From JAUZRW01 sp964549915 (GTDB taxonomy: Bacteria; Chloroflexota; Anaerolineae; Aggregatilineales; Phototrophicaceae): DNA of 64,000 nt. Where the stretch lies: positions 53,816-117,815 of the forward strand of contig CAZJWX010000007.1 of the NCBI GenBank assembly GCA_964549915.1, read 5' to 3'. Under the pieces are notes generated by a model. The model made no database searches. It was not told the origin of the DNA and saw only the letters and a list, made by a program, of their open reading frames with translations. The position numbers and the translations under genes were made by a program. Below are positions 27,136 through 35,061 of the stretch, piece after piece (position 1 is the first letter of the stretch; the number at the start of each line of letters is the position of its first letter).

Positions 27136-28521
27136 CTAGCCATCGCCCCGGGGCAATGTGATGTACATGGTTGTGCCCTGCCCCGGCTGGCTTTCCGCGC
27201 GGATCATGCCGCCGTGCGCTTCCACCAGCCCACGCGCGATCGCCAGCCCCAGGCCGGTCTGGCCTTCCTGCGCCCGCGCTTCGTCTATCCGGTAGAAACG
27301 GTGGAAAATCTGCGAGAGTCTCTCCGGCGGAATGCCCTCGCCCGTATCCCGCACCCACAGCCGCAGCGCGTCGTCCGCCGCTTCCGCGCCCACCGTAATG
27401 CGGCCTCCGGCGGGCGTATGTCGCAGCGCATTGCTGATGAGATTCCCCAGAATCTGCCCCAGGCGCATGCGATCTGCCCACAACGCGGGCAGCGGCTGCG
27501 CGAGCTGCACATGCAGGGTGATTCCGTCAGCTTCAGCGCGGGGTTGGTAGAAGCGTTCGACATCGCGCAGGAAATCGCCCAATTCGATGCGCTCGGGCTG
27601 CAACGTCAACTCCCCGGAATCGACCAGGGAGAGGGTGCGCAGGTCTTCCACCAGGCGCTGCAAGAGCGTGGCCTCGGTGTGCAGCGTCTCAAAGCGTTCC
27701 TGGGTCGGCGGCAGCGTGCCATCGCGCAGGGCTTCCAGGTAACCCGCAATCACAGACAGCGGTGTGCGCAGGTCATGGGCGATGTCGGCGGTCATCTGGC
27801 GGCGCAGTTGGTTGGCGCGAGCGACTTCGGCGCTCATCCGGTTGAAGGTCATCACCAGGTCGCCGATTTCGTCCTGCGACTGCGTTTTCACGCGCTGCTC
27901 CAATTTGCCCGCTTCCATGCCGCGCAGCGCCAGAGTCAACTCGCGCAGAGGCGTCGTCAGGCGCTGTGCCAGCGTCACGCCGACCAGCGAAGCCGCCAGC
28001 AGGACGCTCAACGCCGCGAGCAGCAATCCTCGATTGACCTCCTGGATGAATTGGCTTTCCAGGTCACCGCGCACTGGGGGCTGATCGACCTGAATCAGCG
28101 TCCCCACCCGTTCGCCATCCACGAAAAACGGTTCGCCGCGCTCCAGGACTTCGGGCGGCACGCGCTCCCCGATCGCTTGCCAGGGCGCGACAGTGCGCAA
28201 GATCCCGTCCGCATCCACCAGATAGAACTGCGACACAAACGCGACTGGAGCGGCATTTCGCTGGCGTCCCTCACCGCGCCGCTGCGCCATCTCGCCCGGG
28301 GCCTGACCGGGAACCGGAAGCACGCTCTGGACGCCCGCCAGCGTGTTGTTCTCTCGATAATAGGCCTCGGCACGGGTGAGGATGGCCTCCCGCGCTTCCG
28401 CGAGGCGTAGTTCTTCGAAGCGATTGCGCGTGAAGACCCCGGCGAAGACCGCCACGAAGACCACGCCCAGGAGCGAGGTCGCAATCAAGGAGAGCGTGAT
28501 TTTCCAGGTGAGTGTGCGCAT
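27136..28521 (-). CDS. Sensor histidine kinase with HAMP domain (orphan)
   Basis: The 461-residue membrane kinase has TM helices at about 8-30 and 164-186 flanking a ~130-residue extracytoplasmic sensor, HAMP at about 187-239, and a HisKA domain with phospho-acceptor His249 in ADIAHDLRTPLSV. A HATPase_c domain has the N-box NLISNALRHTP, VRDTGEGIPPE and GLGLAIARGLVEAHGG. The extracytoplasmic part has an Arg-rich stretch (QRRGEGRQRN). It autophosphorylates and passes phosphate to a response regulator, but none is encoded beside it, which is unusual for this EnvZ/BaeS-like type. Confidence 0.93.
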   Translation of the reverse strand: MRTLTWKITLSLIATSLLGVVFVAVFAGVFTRNRFEELRLAEAREAILTRAEAYYRENNTLAGVQSVLPVPGQAPGEMAQRRGEGRQRNAAPVAFVSQFYLVDADGILRTVAPWQAIGERVPPEVLERGEPFFVDGERVGTLIQVDQPPVRGDLESQFIQEVNRGLLLAALSVLLAASLVGVTLAQRLTTPLRELTLALRGMEAGKLEQRVKTQSQDEIGDLVMTFNRMSAEVARANQLRRQMTADIAHDLRTPLSVIAGYLEALRDGTLPPTQERFETLHTEATLLQRLVEDLRTLSLVDSGELTLQPERIELGDFLRDVERFYQPRAEADGITLHVQLAQPLPALWADRMRLGQILGNLISNALRHTPAGGRITVGAEAADDALRLWVRDTGEGIPPERLSQIFHRFYRIDEARAQEGQTGLGLAIARGLVEAHGGMIRAESQPGQGTTMYITLPRGDG

Positions 28522-28717
28522 GTTCCGTCATTGGCTCCGTTGGCTCTGCGTCAGTATACCGCAGCCTTGTTCAGAGGATGTTCAGGGGCGGTTTCTGGCT
28601 CGCCCCACGTCACCGAATATTCGACGCAAGCCCTACGCACAGGCAGCGGCGTGCAGCCTGACCGCCCCCTTGCGTGCTATAGTCTAGAAAATCGCTTCGT
28701 GGAGGTGGCCTGCCGCT

Positions 28718-30394
28718 ATGAGAACGCCAGTTTTCTTCCCATTCGTGGTCTTCTTCGTCTTGCTCAGCACCGTACCCGCAATTGCGCAGAACGAATGCCC
28801 GGTTTCGGTGCTGCAAGCCTTCGCCCGCGCCGGAGCCGCCTGCACCGATGTCGGGCGCGACGAAGCCTGTTACGGCAACGGCAGCGTCCGCGCGACCTTC
28901 GACGCCAGCAGCAGCGCCAGCTTCTCCCTGCCGGGGGAACGCGCCGGGGTCGCTTTGATGCAGCAGCTTGTGGTGGGGGGCGCTGCTGCCGGAGAATGGA
29001 GCATTGCCCAGATGCAGCTTCAGGCCAGCATCGTCAGCAGCCAGCCGGGGCGCAATCTGCTGGTGCTGGCTTATGGCGATGCCACCCTGACCAACCTCGT
29101 CCCTGTACGCCCGACAGTGCGCGTCACCTCCACGGGAACGGTCAATGTACGCAGCCTGCCCAGCGCTACAGCGGGCGATCTGCTGGCGGAACTGCCCCTG
29201 CGCACATCAGTGACGGCCAACGGCATCACGGCGGAGGGCGATTGGCTGCGCGTCGAAATGCCGGATCGCGCCGAAATCGGCTGGGTGTCGCGCAGCGTCT
29301 TCGCCGCGACGGAAGATTTTTCCACGCTGAACATCGTCGATGAGAACACCCCCTTCCTGCGCCCCTTCCAGGTGATGACCGTCGTCACGGGCAGCGACGA
29401 CGCGCTCTGCGACGGCGCACCGGAGAGCGGCGTGATGCTGCAAACGCCCAATACGCAAGAGACGGTTGAACTGACGGTGAACGGCGTGTCGCTGGCGTTG
29501 GCGGGGACGGCCTTCGTGCAGGCCGCGCCGGATGCCGCCCTGACGCTCCATGTGATCGACGGCTACCTGATCGCGCAGGCGGGGGCAGAGCCGCAGTACG
29601 CAGTCGCCGGATCGCGGCTGGCCTTACCGCTGGACGCTGGCTTGAACCTCAGCGGCGAGATTCCCCCCGCCGAACCCTATGCCCTGGCGGATTTGAGCGC
29701 CCTGCCCGTCAACAACCTGAATTACCGCGTACAGGTCGCTGCACCCATCACGCCGCAAGCTCTGCAAGCGCAGATTGCCGCCCTGACCGCTGAACCGACT
29801 CCGATTGCCGAAGATGAGACGCAGGCCGCCAGCCAGCGCTGCATCCGCACAGCGGCCTCCCGCCTGACGCTCTACGCCGGGCCGGGTACCTTCTACGAGG
29901 TGATTCGTGAGATTCGCGGCGGTTCGCGCATCACGCCCGTGCTGCGCCTGACGGATTCGGAGGGGACGACCTGGTGGCAGCTCAGCAATGGGCATTGGAT
30001 GCTCGCCAGCAGCGGACGTTCTGAGGGCCAATGCACCGAGATTCCGGTGACGGATGTGGTGCAGCCGCCAGGCTATAATACGCTTTCGCTGGAACGCTGC
30101 GAGGCGCTCAACGGGCCAGTGCGTGCGGGGCAGTACGTGACGATTGAATTCGTCGATGGCGGTTGGGAGACGCTTGCCGAAGCATTGGAAGCACCACGCA
30201 TTGATCCGGGGCGCATCACGATCAACGAACAGTGGTATTGGGTCAGCGTCAGCGATCCGGTGTTGATCGCCGAGCCGGAACGCTACTACCGCACCTTCAG
30301 CACAGGCTGGATCGCGCAGGCGGGAACCTATCGCATCGTTGGCTCCCGCCTGTCCTACACGGTGATTTGTGACATCACCGTGCCGCTGGGCTGA
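28718..30394 (+). CDS. Secreted SH3b-domain protein
   Basis: 558 residues with a signal peptide (about 1-24, cleavage after AIA). The N-terminal domain has paired cysteines (ECPVSVLQAF...CTDVGRDEACYGNG) of a type common in secreted Anaerolineae proteins. SH3b domain 1 is at about 135-197 (VNVRSLPSATAGDLLAELP) and SH3b-like domain 2 at about 373-440 (LTLYAGPGTFYEVIREI). The C-terminal ~100 residues form a beta domain. It is presumably exported and may bind cell wall or ligands. A -10 TATAGT and ribosome binding site GGAGG precede the ATG. Confidence 0.78.
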   Translation: MRTPVFFPFVVFFVLLSTVPAIAQNECPVSVLQAFARAGAACTDVGRDEACYGNGSVRATFDASSSASFSLPGERAGVALMQQLVVGGAAAGEWSIAQMQLQASIVSSQPGRNLLVLAYGDATLTNLVPVRPTVRVTSTGTVNVRSLPSATAGDLLAELPLRTSVTANGITAEGDWLRVEMPDRAEIGWVSRSVFAATEDFSTLNIVDENTPFLRPFQVMTVVTGSDDALCDGAPESGVMLQTPNTQETVELTVNGVSLALAGTAFVQAAPDAALTLHVIDGYLIAQAGAEPQYAVAGSRLALPLDAGLNLSGEIPPAEPYALADLSALPVNNLNYRVQVAAPITPQALQAQIAALTAEPTPIAEDETQAASQRCIRTAASRLTLYAGPGTFYEVIREIRGGSRITPVLRLTDSEGTTWWQLSNGHWMLASSGRSEGQCTEIPVTDVVQPPGYNTLSLERCEALNGPVRAGQYVTIEFVDGGWETLAEALEAPRIDPGRITINEQWYWVSVSDPVLIAEPERYYRTFSTGWIAQAGTYRIVGSRLSYTVICDITVPLG

Positions 30395-30411
30395 GATTTG
30401 CAGGGCACGGT

Positions 30412-30762
30412 TCAAGAATCCAGCGCGAGGGTCAGGGCGTCATCGCTGGTGCGGATCAGGCGCTTGCCCTTGCGCTGCCAACGGAGCGACTGCGCCGCTG
30501 CCAGCAGGGGAGCCGCATCGCCGACCAGCCCCAGCAGCGCGGCTTGATCCGCCGCCACTGCGTCGACGGGTTCGCCATCGACGATCAAGGTCTGAATGCG
30601 CAGGTTGATCGTTCCCAGCGTACGCCGTGATTTGGCGCTCTTGCCATCTTGCAACAGCGTGGGGAAGGCATCCTCCACTTGCAGCGGCAGGAGGCTGCTG
30701 CCGCCGACGAAGAGCAGCGCCCCCTGCTGTTCGATCAAATCAATGGTGAACGCGGCATTCAT
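30412..30762 (-). CDS. Hypothetical protein, second gene of a coupled pair
   Basis: 116 residues from ATG 30762, overlapping the upstream stop by four bases (ATGA). There are two hydrophobic beta-like stretches (FTIDLIEQQGALLFVGGSSLLPLQ) and INLRIQTLIVDGEPVDAVAADQAALLGLVG, then a basic TLRWQRKGKRLIRTSDDAL-like end (core KGKRLIRTSDDALTLAL). It is not membrane spanning. I do not recognise the family; tight coupling suggests a complex with the upstream product. Confidence 0.6.
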   Translation of the reverse strand: MNAAFTIDLIEQQGALLFVGGSSLLPLQVEDAFPTLLQDGKSAKSRRTLGTINLRIQTLIVDGEPVDAVAADQAALLGLVGDAAPLLAAAQSLRWQRKGKRLIRTSDDALTLALDS

Positions 30763-31181
30763 CGCGTGAGAACCAGCTTGGGCATGGCGTCCACGCGCTC
30801 CGCCCACTGGTGATACTGCCCCTGGTCATAACACCAACCCTGCTCATCCAGGGCATTCAGCAGCGGCAGGCCGTCGCCCTCAAATTCGATGCCGACATTC
30901 ATGGCGGCGTGGGCGCGGTTGATCACGTTGTGGAAGGCAGTCATGCTGACGACCTTCAAGCGTACCCGCGCCAGAGACTGCCCGCTGTGCGCATCCGGCA
31001 CTTCTCGCGGCGGGAACCACTTCACGCGGTGGAAACGGTCACCGACCTGGATGCTGCTGTGTGCCACGCCCAGCACATAGACACCGGATGATGTCATCTG
31101 CACGAAGCGCATCTCGAACTGCGGCGGTTTCCCAAAATCTAAATCCCAATCTGGCTCAAGAAATCTGGTTGGCTGCTGCAT
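30759..31181 (-). CDS. Hypothetical protein, first gene of a coupled pair
   Basis: 140 residues from ATG 31181 (MQQPTRFLEPDWDLDFG); a longer frame exists upstream but lacks a ribosome binding site. It is rich in beta-strand-like segments (FEMRFVQMTSSGVYVLGVAHSS, cited by core VYVLGVAHSS; ARVRLKVVSMTAFHNVINRAH). The NVGIEFEGDGLPLLNALDEQGWCYD end suggests an alpha/beta domain. No known motif is seen. It is the first gene of a two-gene unit. Confidence 0.6.
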   Translation of the reverse strand: MQQPTRFLEPDWDLDFGKPPQFEMRFVQMTSSGVYVLGVAHSSIQVGDRFHRVKWFPPREVPDAHSGQSLARVRLKVVSMTAFHNVINRAHAAMNVGIEFEGDGLPLLNALDEQGWCYDQGQYHQWAERVDAMPKLVLTR

Positions 31182-31338
31182 AATTTGCCCCAATGAATCC
31201 AACAATCTCTCGGGTATTGTACACAAATCCGCCGAGATTGCTCCTTTTTGCACAAATACCAATCAATCCCTAACCGAATGTAGCCACCGAATGCCGCCTG
31301 CCCCTTCTGTCCGGGCACACAGCACGCGGATTCGAGCG

Positions 31339-31983
31339 TCAGCGCTGCCGTGCGCTGGCTTGCAACAACTCCGGGCCGAAGGCTGCACGCAGCGTGGGAG
31401 TCGTCATCCGATGGTACATACGCGCCATTTCCAACGGTGAATGCGGCATATCATTCTCCAGCCACCAGGAAACCAGGGCGAAGAGCGCACCCGCCATCGA
31501 CTGCGCGACGATCTCATAAGGAATCGCGGATGTGCGGGTTGGTTCTTCGCCCAGCAACCGCTCGAACTGACGCCGCAAGAGACGCGCGATGTAGTCGATG
31601 GTGCGGTAGATCACAGAACTCACGCCCCGGTCTCCCAGCAGCGACTTGTACAACTCGCTGTATTCCGCCACATGTTGGAAGGCGGCGAGGCTGGGCGGGG
31701 CTTCGCTGTGCTCGTCCAGGTCAGGCTTCATCAGAAAGCTCTGCATGGAAGCCACCAGTTCATCGAACATCTCTTCCAGGCTGCTGGCGAGCAGTTCGTC
31801 CTTGGTCTTGTAATGCAGGTAAAATGTCGCGCGGCTCAAATCCGCTGCATCGGTGATCTCCTGAATCGTGATCTTCTCGTAACCTTGTTCCAGGATGAGC
31901 TGAATCAGGGCATCGCGCAGCCTGCGCCGCGTCCGGCGCACACGACGGTCTTCTTTGGGGGTGGTCTGGGTCATAGGGCACAT
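31339..31983 (-). CDS. TetR-family transcriptional regulator
   Basis: 214 residues (or 211 from ATG 31974). The N-terminal HTH covers about 15-65: RRRLRDALIQLILEQGYEKI, TIQEITDAADLSRATFYLHY and KTKDELL, which is the TetR signature. The C-terminal ligand domain has no recognisable specificity. A 14-bp palindrome (32030-32043) overlaps its own -35, indicating autorepression. Targets beyond itself are unknown; the plus-strand small gene at 32195 is the nearest candidate. Confidence 0.9.
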   Translation of the reverse strand: MCPMTQTTPKEDRRVRRTRRRLRDALIQLILEQGYEKITIQEITDAADLSRATFYLHYKTKDELLASSLEEMFDELVASMQSFLMKPDLDEHSEAPPSLAAFQHVAEYSELYKSLLGDRGVSSVIYRTIDYIARLLRRQFERLLGEEPTRTSAIPYEIVAQSMAGALFALVSWWLENDMPHSPLEMARMYHRMTTPTLRAAFGPELLQASARQR

Positions 31984-32016
31984 TCTTCACAATGCAAGCA
32001 ACCAAATACCAACATC

Positions 32017-32045
32017 AGGATAAGCAATCGTCCACTAGTGGACAA
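32017..32045 (-). promoter_or_regulatory. tetR promoter with overlapping palindromic operator
   Basis: On the minus strand TTGTCC (32040-32045), 17 bases, TATCCT (32017-32022). The perfect palindrome GTCCACTAGTGGAC (32030-32043) covers part of the -35 and spacer. A second inverted repeat GGTAC-TTGT-GTACC lies at 32063-32076. Confidence 0.6.
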
Positions 32046-32194
32046 GGGTTTATTTTTTGGATGGTACTTGTGTACCCTGGCGGTTTGGAAAGTGTAAAAA
32101 TTGCGAAACAATTGATAGCTAACGAGATCAAAACCCTCTATTATGGAAGAAACAAGGCTGAGGCGCTCGCCACGAGCGCGATAGGAATAACCGG

Positions 32195-32419
32195 ATGTTG
32201 AAAGATGCATCGCTCGAAACCACTTCCGCCGCCAGCAGTGCGAGTGTCTACCCCCGCCGCAAGATGATCCACGAGATCAACAATCGGCTGAATACGCTAC
32301 ACCTGGGCATCACGCTGATGGCCGAATGGGAAGACCCGGAATTGCAGCGCCTGGGTTCGATTCTGCGCGTCGAAATCGAGCATCTGGAAGCGCTGCTGAA
32401 GACGCTGATCAACTCCTGA
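32195..32419 (+). CDS. Small stand-alone DHp (HisKA-like) domain protein
   Basis: 74 residues. After a Ser/Ala/Thr-rich start, MIHEINNRLNTLHLGITLM strongly resembles the H-box of histidine kinases (H-E-I-N-N-x-L), and the remaining WEDPELQRLGSILRVEIEHLEALLKTLIN would be the second DHp helix. No ATPase domain follows: a stop ends the frame and a methyltransferase gene begins 53 bases later. It may be a phosphotransfer or dimerisation protein. The similarity could also be a coincidence of amphipathic helices. The gene is close to the TetR regulator. Confidence 0.55.
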   Translation: MLKDASLETTSAASSASVYPRRKMIHEINNRLNTLHLGITLMAEWEDPELQRLGSILRVEIEHLEALLKTLINS

Positions 32420-32472
32420 TCGCAAGACCTTCCCTTTCGCGGCGGTGGCGGCTGGCGTACACTGGCAGCCCT

Positions 32473-33180
32473 ATGGATGCCAATACACGAGAACGCCTGA
32501 ACGCGATCAACCGCGAATTTTATGCCGCGACGGCTGCCGCTTTCGACCAGACGCGCAGCCGTGCCTGGCCCGGGTGGCTGCGGCTGCGGCAGCATTTGCG
32601 TCCGCCGCTGCGGGTGCTGGATGTCGGCTGTGGCAATGGGCGCTTCGGTCTCTTCCTGGCGGACTCTTTCCCCGGCGCAGTGCGCTATCACGGCCTGGAT
32701 AACAACGCCGCACTCTTGCAATTCGCTGCGGACGCGCTGGCACAGGCGAACCTCGCCCACGCCCAACTGAGCCAGTACGACCTGCTGCACGAACCCCTAC
32801 CCGAAGTCCCATACGATCTCGTCGTGCTCTTCGGCGTGCTGCATCACGTCCCGGGTGCCCAAGCCCGGCGCGATTACCTGGCACAGTTGGCGGCGCGGGT
32901 CGCACCGGGCGGCCTTTTGAGCTTCGCGGCCTGGTGCTTTTACGAGTACGAGCGCTTTCGCGAGCGCATCGTCCCCTGGCCGGATGACCTGCAAGTGGAA
33001 GCGGGCGATCACCTCCTGGATTGGCGTGCGGGGGAGCGGGCGCTGCGCTACTGCCATTACGTCGATGAAGATGAACATGCGGCGCTGGTCGCGGCAACCG
33101 GGCTGGACGAGGTGACGACCTTCCGCGAAGACGGAGCCGGCGGTGCGATGAACCGCTACAGCATCCTGCGCAAAACCTGA
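32473..33180 (+). CDS. Class I methyltransferase, Trm9/ALKBH8-like
   Basis: 235 residues. The N-terminal NAINREFYAATAAAFDQTRS and RAWPGW resemble the entry helix of Trm9/ALKBH8 wobble-uridine methyltransferases. Motif I is VLDVGCGNGRFG (about 46-57), with a LFGVLHHVPG acceptor motif, and the C-terminal RALRYCHYVDEDEHAALV matches the family's RYYHxF...EL end. Eukaryotic Trm9 methylates cm5U34 of tRNA, but bacterial homologues may act on other substrates. -10-like TACACT lies nine bases before the ATG (32473), giving a near-leaderless mRNA. Confidence 0.65.
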   Translation: MDANTRERLNAINREFYAATAAAFDQTRSRAWPGWLRLRQHLRPPLRVLDVGCGNGRFGLFLADSFPGAVRYHGLDNNAALLQFAADALAQANLAHAQLSQYDLLHEPLPEVPYDLVVLFGVLHHVPGAQARRDYLAQLAARVAPGGLLSFAAWCFYEYERFRERIVPWPDDLQVEAGDHLLDWRAGERALRYCHYVDEDEHAALVAATGLDEVTTFREDGAGGAMNRYSILRKT

Positions 33181-33284
33181 ACAATCCCCCAACCGTGCAA
33201 TCCGACGACGCTGCCCGTCCCGTGCCGATTCTGGCATATACTGAAGCATGTGCAATTTGAACCGTTATGCAGAGAGGCGCTCCG

Positions 33285-34451
33285 ATGCCGGATGTATTCA
33301 TCTCCTACGCCCGCAAAGACAAGTCCTTCGTTCAGCAGCTTCATCAGGCGCTGGAACAGGCGAAACGCGATGTTTGGATCGACTGGCAGGACATCCCGCC
33401 GACGGCGGATTGGTGGGACGAAATTCGCGCCGGGATCGACTCCGCCGATAGCTTCGCGTTCGTCATCAGCCCCCGCTCTGCCGAGTCCGATATTTGCTTC
33501 CAGGAAGTGGCACACGCGGTAGAGGGCGGCAAACGCATCATTCCCTTGCTCCACGAAGCGGTGGAAGACGCCGAACTTCAGGCGAAGCTGCATCCGACGA
33601 TCTCCACACACAACTGGCTGATCTTCGCCGGGCGCGAATTTGAGGCAGCCTTCGGCCAACTGCTGAAGACACTCGACACCGACCTGGACTATGTGCGCGA
33701 GCACACCCGGCTGCTGACCCGCGCCCGTGAGTGGGATCGGCGGGGGCGCACAGACGGCTACTTGCTGGATGCCGAAGAGATTATCACGGCGGAGAAGTGG
33801 TTATCCCAGAGCGGCAAGAAATCCCCGCAGAGCACAGGGCTGCACCAGGAATACATCTTCGCCAGCCGCCAGCGGCAGCAGCGCCGTCAGCGCCGCTTGC
33901 TGGTCGGCGTCAGCGCCGCCCTGGTCATCTCGCTGGGCTTGGCGCTGCTCTCCTTCTTGCTCTTCCAGGATGCGCAGAGCCAGCGCAACCTGGCCTGGAG
34001 CCTGGCGACGGATGCGGCGCGGGGTCAGTCGCTGGCAGTCACCAATGAGGCGATTGCGCAGAGCGCCCGTGCGACGGCAGAGTTCAACGGGGAGAAAGCG
34101 CAGCAAGCCCTGGGTACTGCGCAGGCGCTGCGCGTGACGGCGGAGTTTTTCATCCCACGCATCATCGTCGAAGAAGAAGACCCGCGCCCATTGAATGTAC
34201 GCAGCGGGCCAGATACCAGCTACGAACGCATCGACCAGATTCAACCCGGTGCGGAGATTCGCGTGCTGGCCCTCTCTGGCGATGAGCCGGGCGTGGAAGG
34301 GACGTGGTATTACGTCAGCTATGGGCCGAACTTCAACCAGGAGGGGTGGGTCGCCTCCTGGTTCACGGAGGTGCGTGGGGATGTCCAGCCTCCCCCGGCC
34401 TACGTCAACCCAGAGGGGACGACCGTTTACGGCACCCCCCCACCCGATTGA
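33285..34451 (+). CDS. TIR domain - transmembrane - SH3b protein
   Basis: 388 residues from ATG 33285 with GAGAGG upstream. A TIR domain at about 1-125 begins DVFISYARKDKSFVQQL, has IDWQDIPPTADWWDEI, and IISP-type FVISPRSAESDICFQEV with a conserved Glu near 74, the usual NAD-cleavage catalytic position. A linker follows, then a basic-flanked TM at about 200-225, a Gln/Ala-rich coiled segment (QRNLAWSLATDAARGQSLAV), and an extracytoplasmic SH3b domain at about 300-365 (LNVRSGPDTSYERIDQIQPG). The arrangement suggests an envelope receptor with an intracellular TIR effector. No defence partner gene is adjacent. Confidence 0.82.
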   Translation: MPDVFISYARKDKSFVQQLHQALEQAKRDVWIDWQDIPPTADWWDEIRAGIDSADSFAFVISPRSAESDICFQEVAHAVEGGKRIIPLLHEAVEDAELQAKLHPTISTHNWLIFAGREFEAAFGQLLKTLDTDLDYVREHTRLLTRAREWDRRGRTDGYLLDAEEIITAEKWLSQSGKKSPQSTGLHQEYIFASRQRQQRRQRRLLVGVSAALVISLGLALLSFLLFQDAQSQRNLAWSLATDAARGQSLAVTNEAIAQSARATAEFNGEKAQQALGTAQALRVTAEFFIPRIIVEEEDPRPLNVRSGPDTSYERIDQIQPGAEIRVLALSGDEPGVEGTWYYVSYGPNFNQEGWVASWFTEVRGDVQPPPAYVNPEGTTVYGTPPPD

Positions 34452-34470
34452 ACGTCCTGTGATGCGCGGC

Positions 34471-34929
34471 TCAGAAGTAGCCCTGCATCAGGCGGATGAA
34501 CCAGGACGGAACCAGCGGTTCCGTCACGCCGTCGTATGCCGGGGCATAGGGCTTGATGTCCAGGACGGGCGTGCCATTGATGGCGTCCAGCCCTTTGACG
34601 CGCAGCACAGCGCCAGCGCTGCCCATGAAGCGCACGGCGGTGATGCCAATGCGATTGGGGCGATGACGGGCACGCTGGGCAAAAATGCCGATTTCGGGCA
34701 TGTCGTCGCGCTCTTGCGGGCGGCGCATGAGGTGCACAGCGGGGTCAAACTGCGTCTCGTGCATCAAGAAGATGACGACCAGATGTGACCAATCATCCAG
34801 CCCTTGCAGGCCGGGGGCCAGTTCTTCGCGCAGGTGAATCTCGCTGATGACCTTGCCCCAATTGGTATCAACGGCGTCTTTGACATCGGTCTTCACGATA
34901 CCGATGGGGGTGATTTCGATGGGCTGCAT
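34471..34929 (-). CDS. trmO: tRNA (N6-threonylcarbamoyladenosine(37)-N6)-methyltransferase TrmO-like
   Basis: 152 residues of the UPF0066/TrmO family. The N-terminus EITPIGIVKTDVKD fits, and the SAM-binding beta-barrel landmarks LQGLDDWSHLVVIFLMH, FAQRARHRPNRIGITAVR and GLDAINGTPVLDIKPYAPAYD are all present. It methylates t6A37 in tRNA-Thr in known cases. It lacks the C-terminal domain of the E. coli enzyme, as in many short homologues. ATG 34929 follows GGAGAAA. It lies in the neighbourhood of another putative tRNA methyltransferase at 32473. Confidence 0.88.
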   Translation of the reverse strand: MQPIEITPIGIVKTDVKDAVDTNWGKVISEIHLREELAPGLQGLDDWSHLVVIFLMHETQFDPAVHLMRRPQERDDMPEIGIFAQRARHRPNRIGITAVRFMGSAGAVLRVKGLDAINGTPVLDIKPYAPAYDGVTEPLVPSWFIRLMQGYF

Positions 34930-35061
34930 CGGGTTTCTCCTTGTGCATGGGTGGTAGGGGCAACGCAGGGCGCAACCCCGTGTTGGGTCTGCACGCGCGA
35001 TTTCCGGCGTGGTGTCATCCTGCCTGTATACCCCAATCGAGCGCATGCGCAAAGCCCGAAA

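Noticed and set aside
33267..33284. Upstream start for the TIR gene (MQRGAP)
   Set aside because: The ATG at 33285 has the better-placed GAGAGG site and matches the usual TIR N-terminus.
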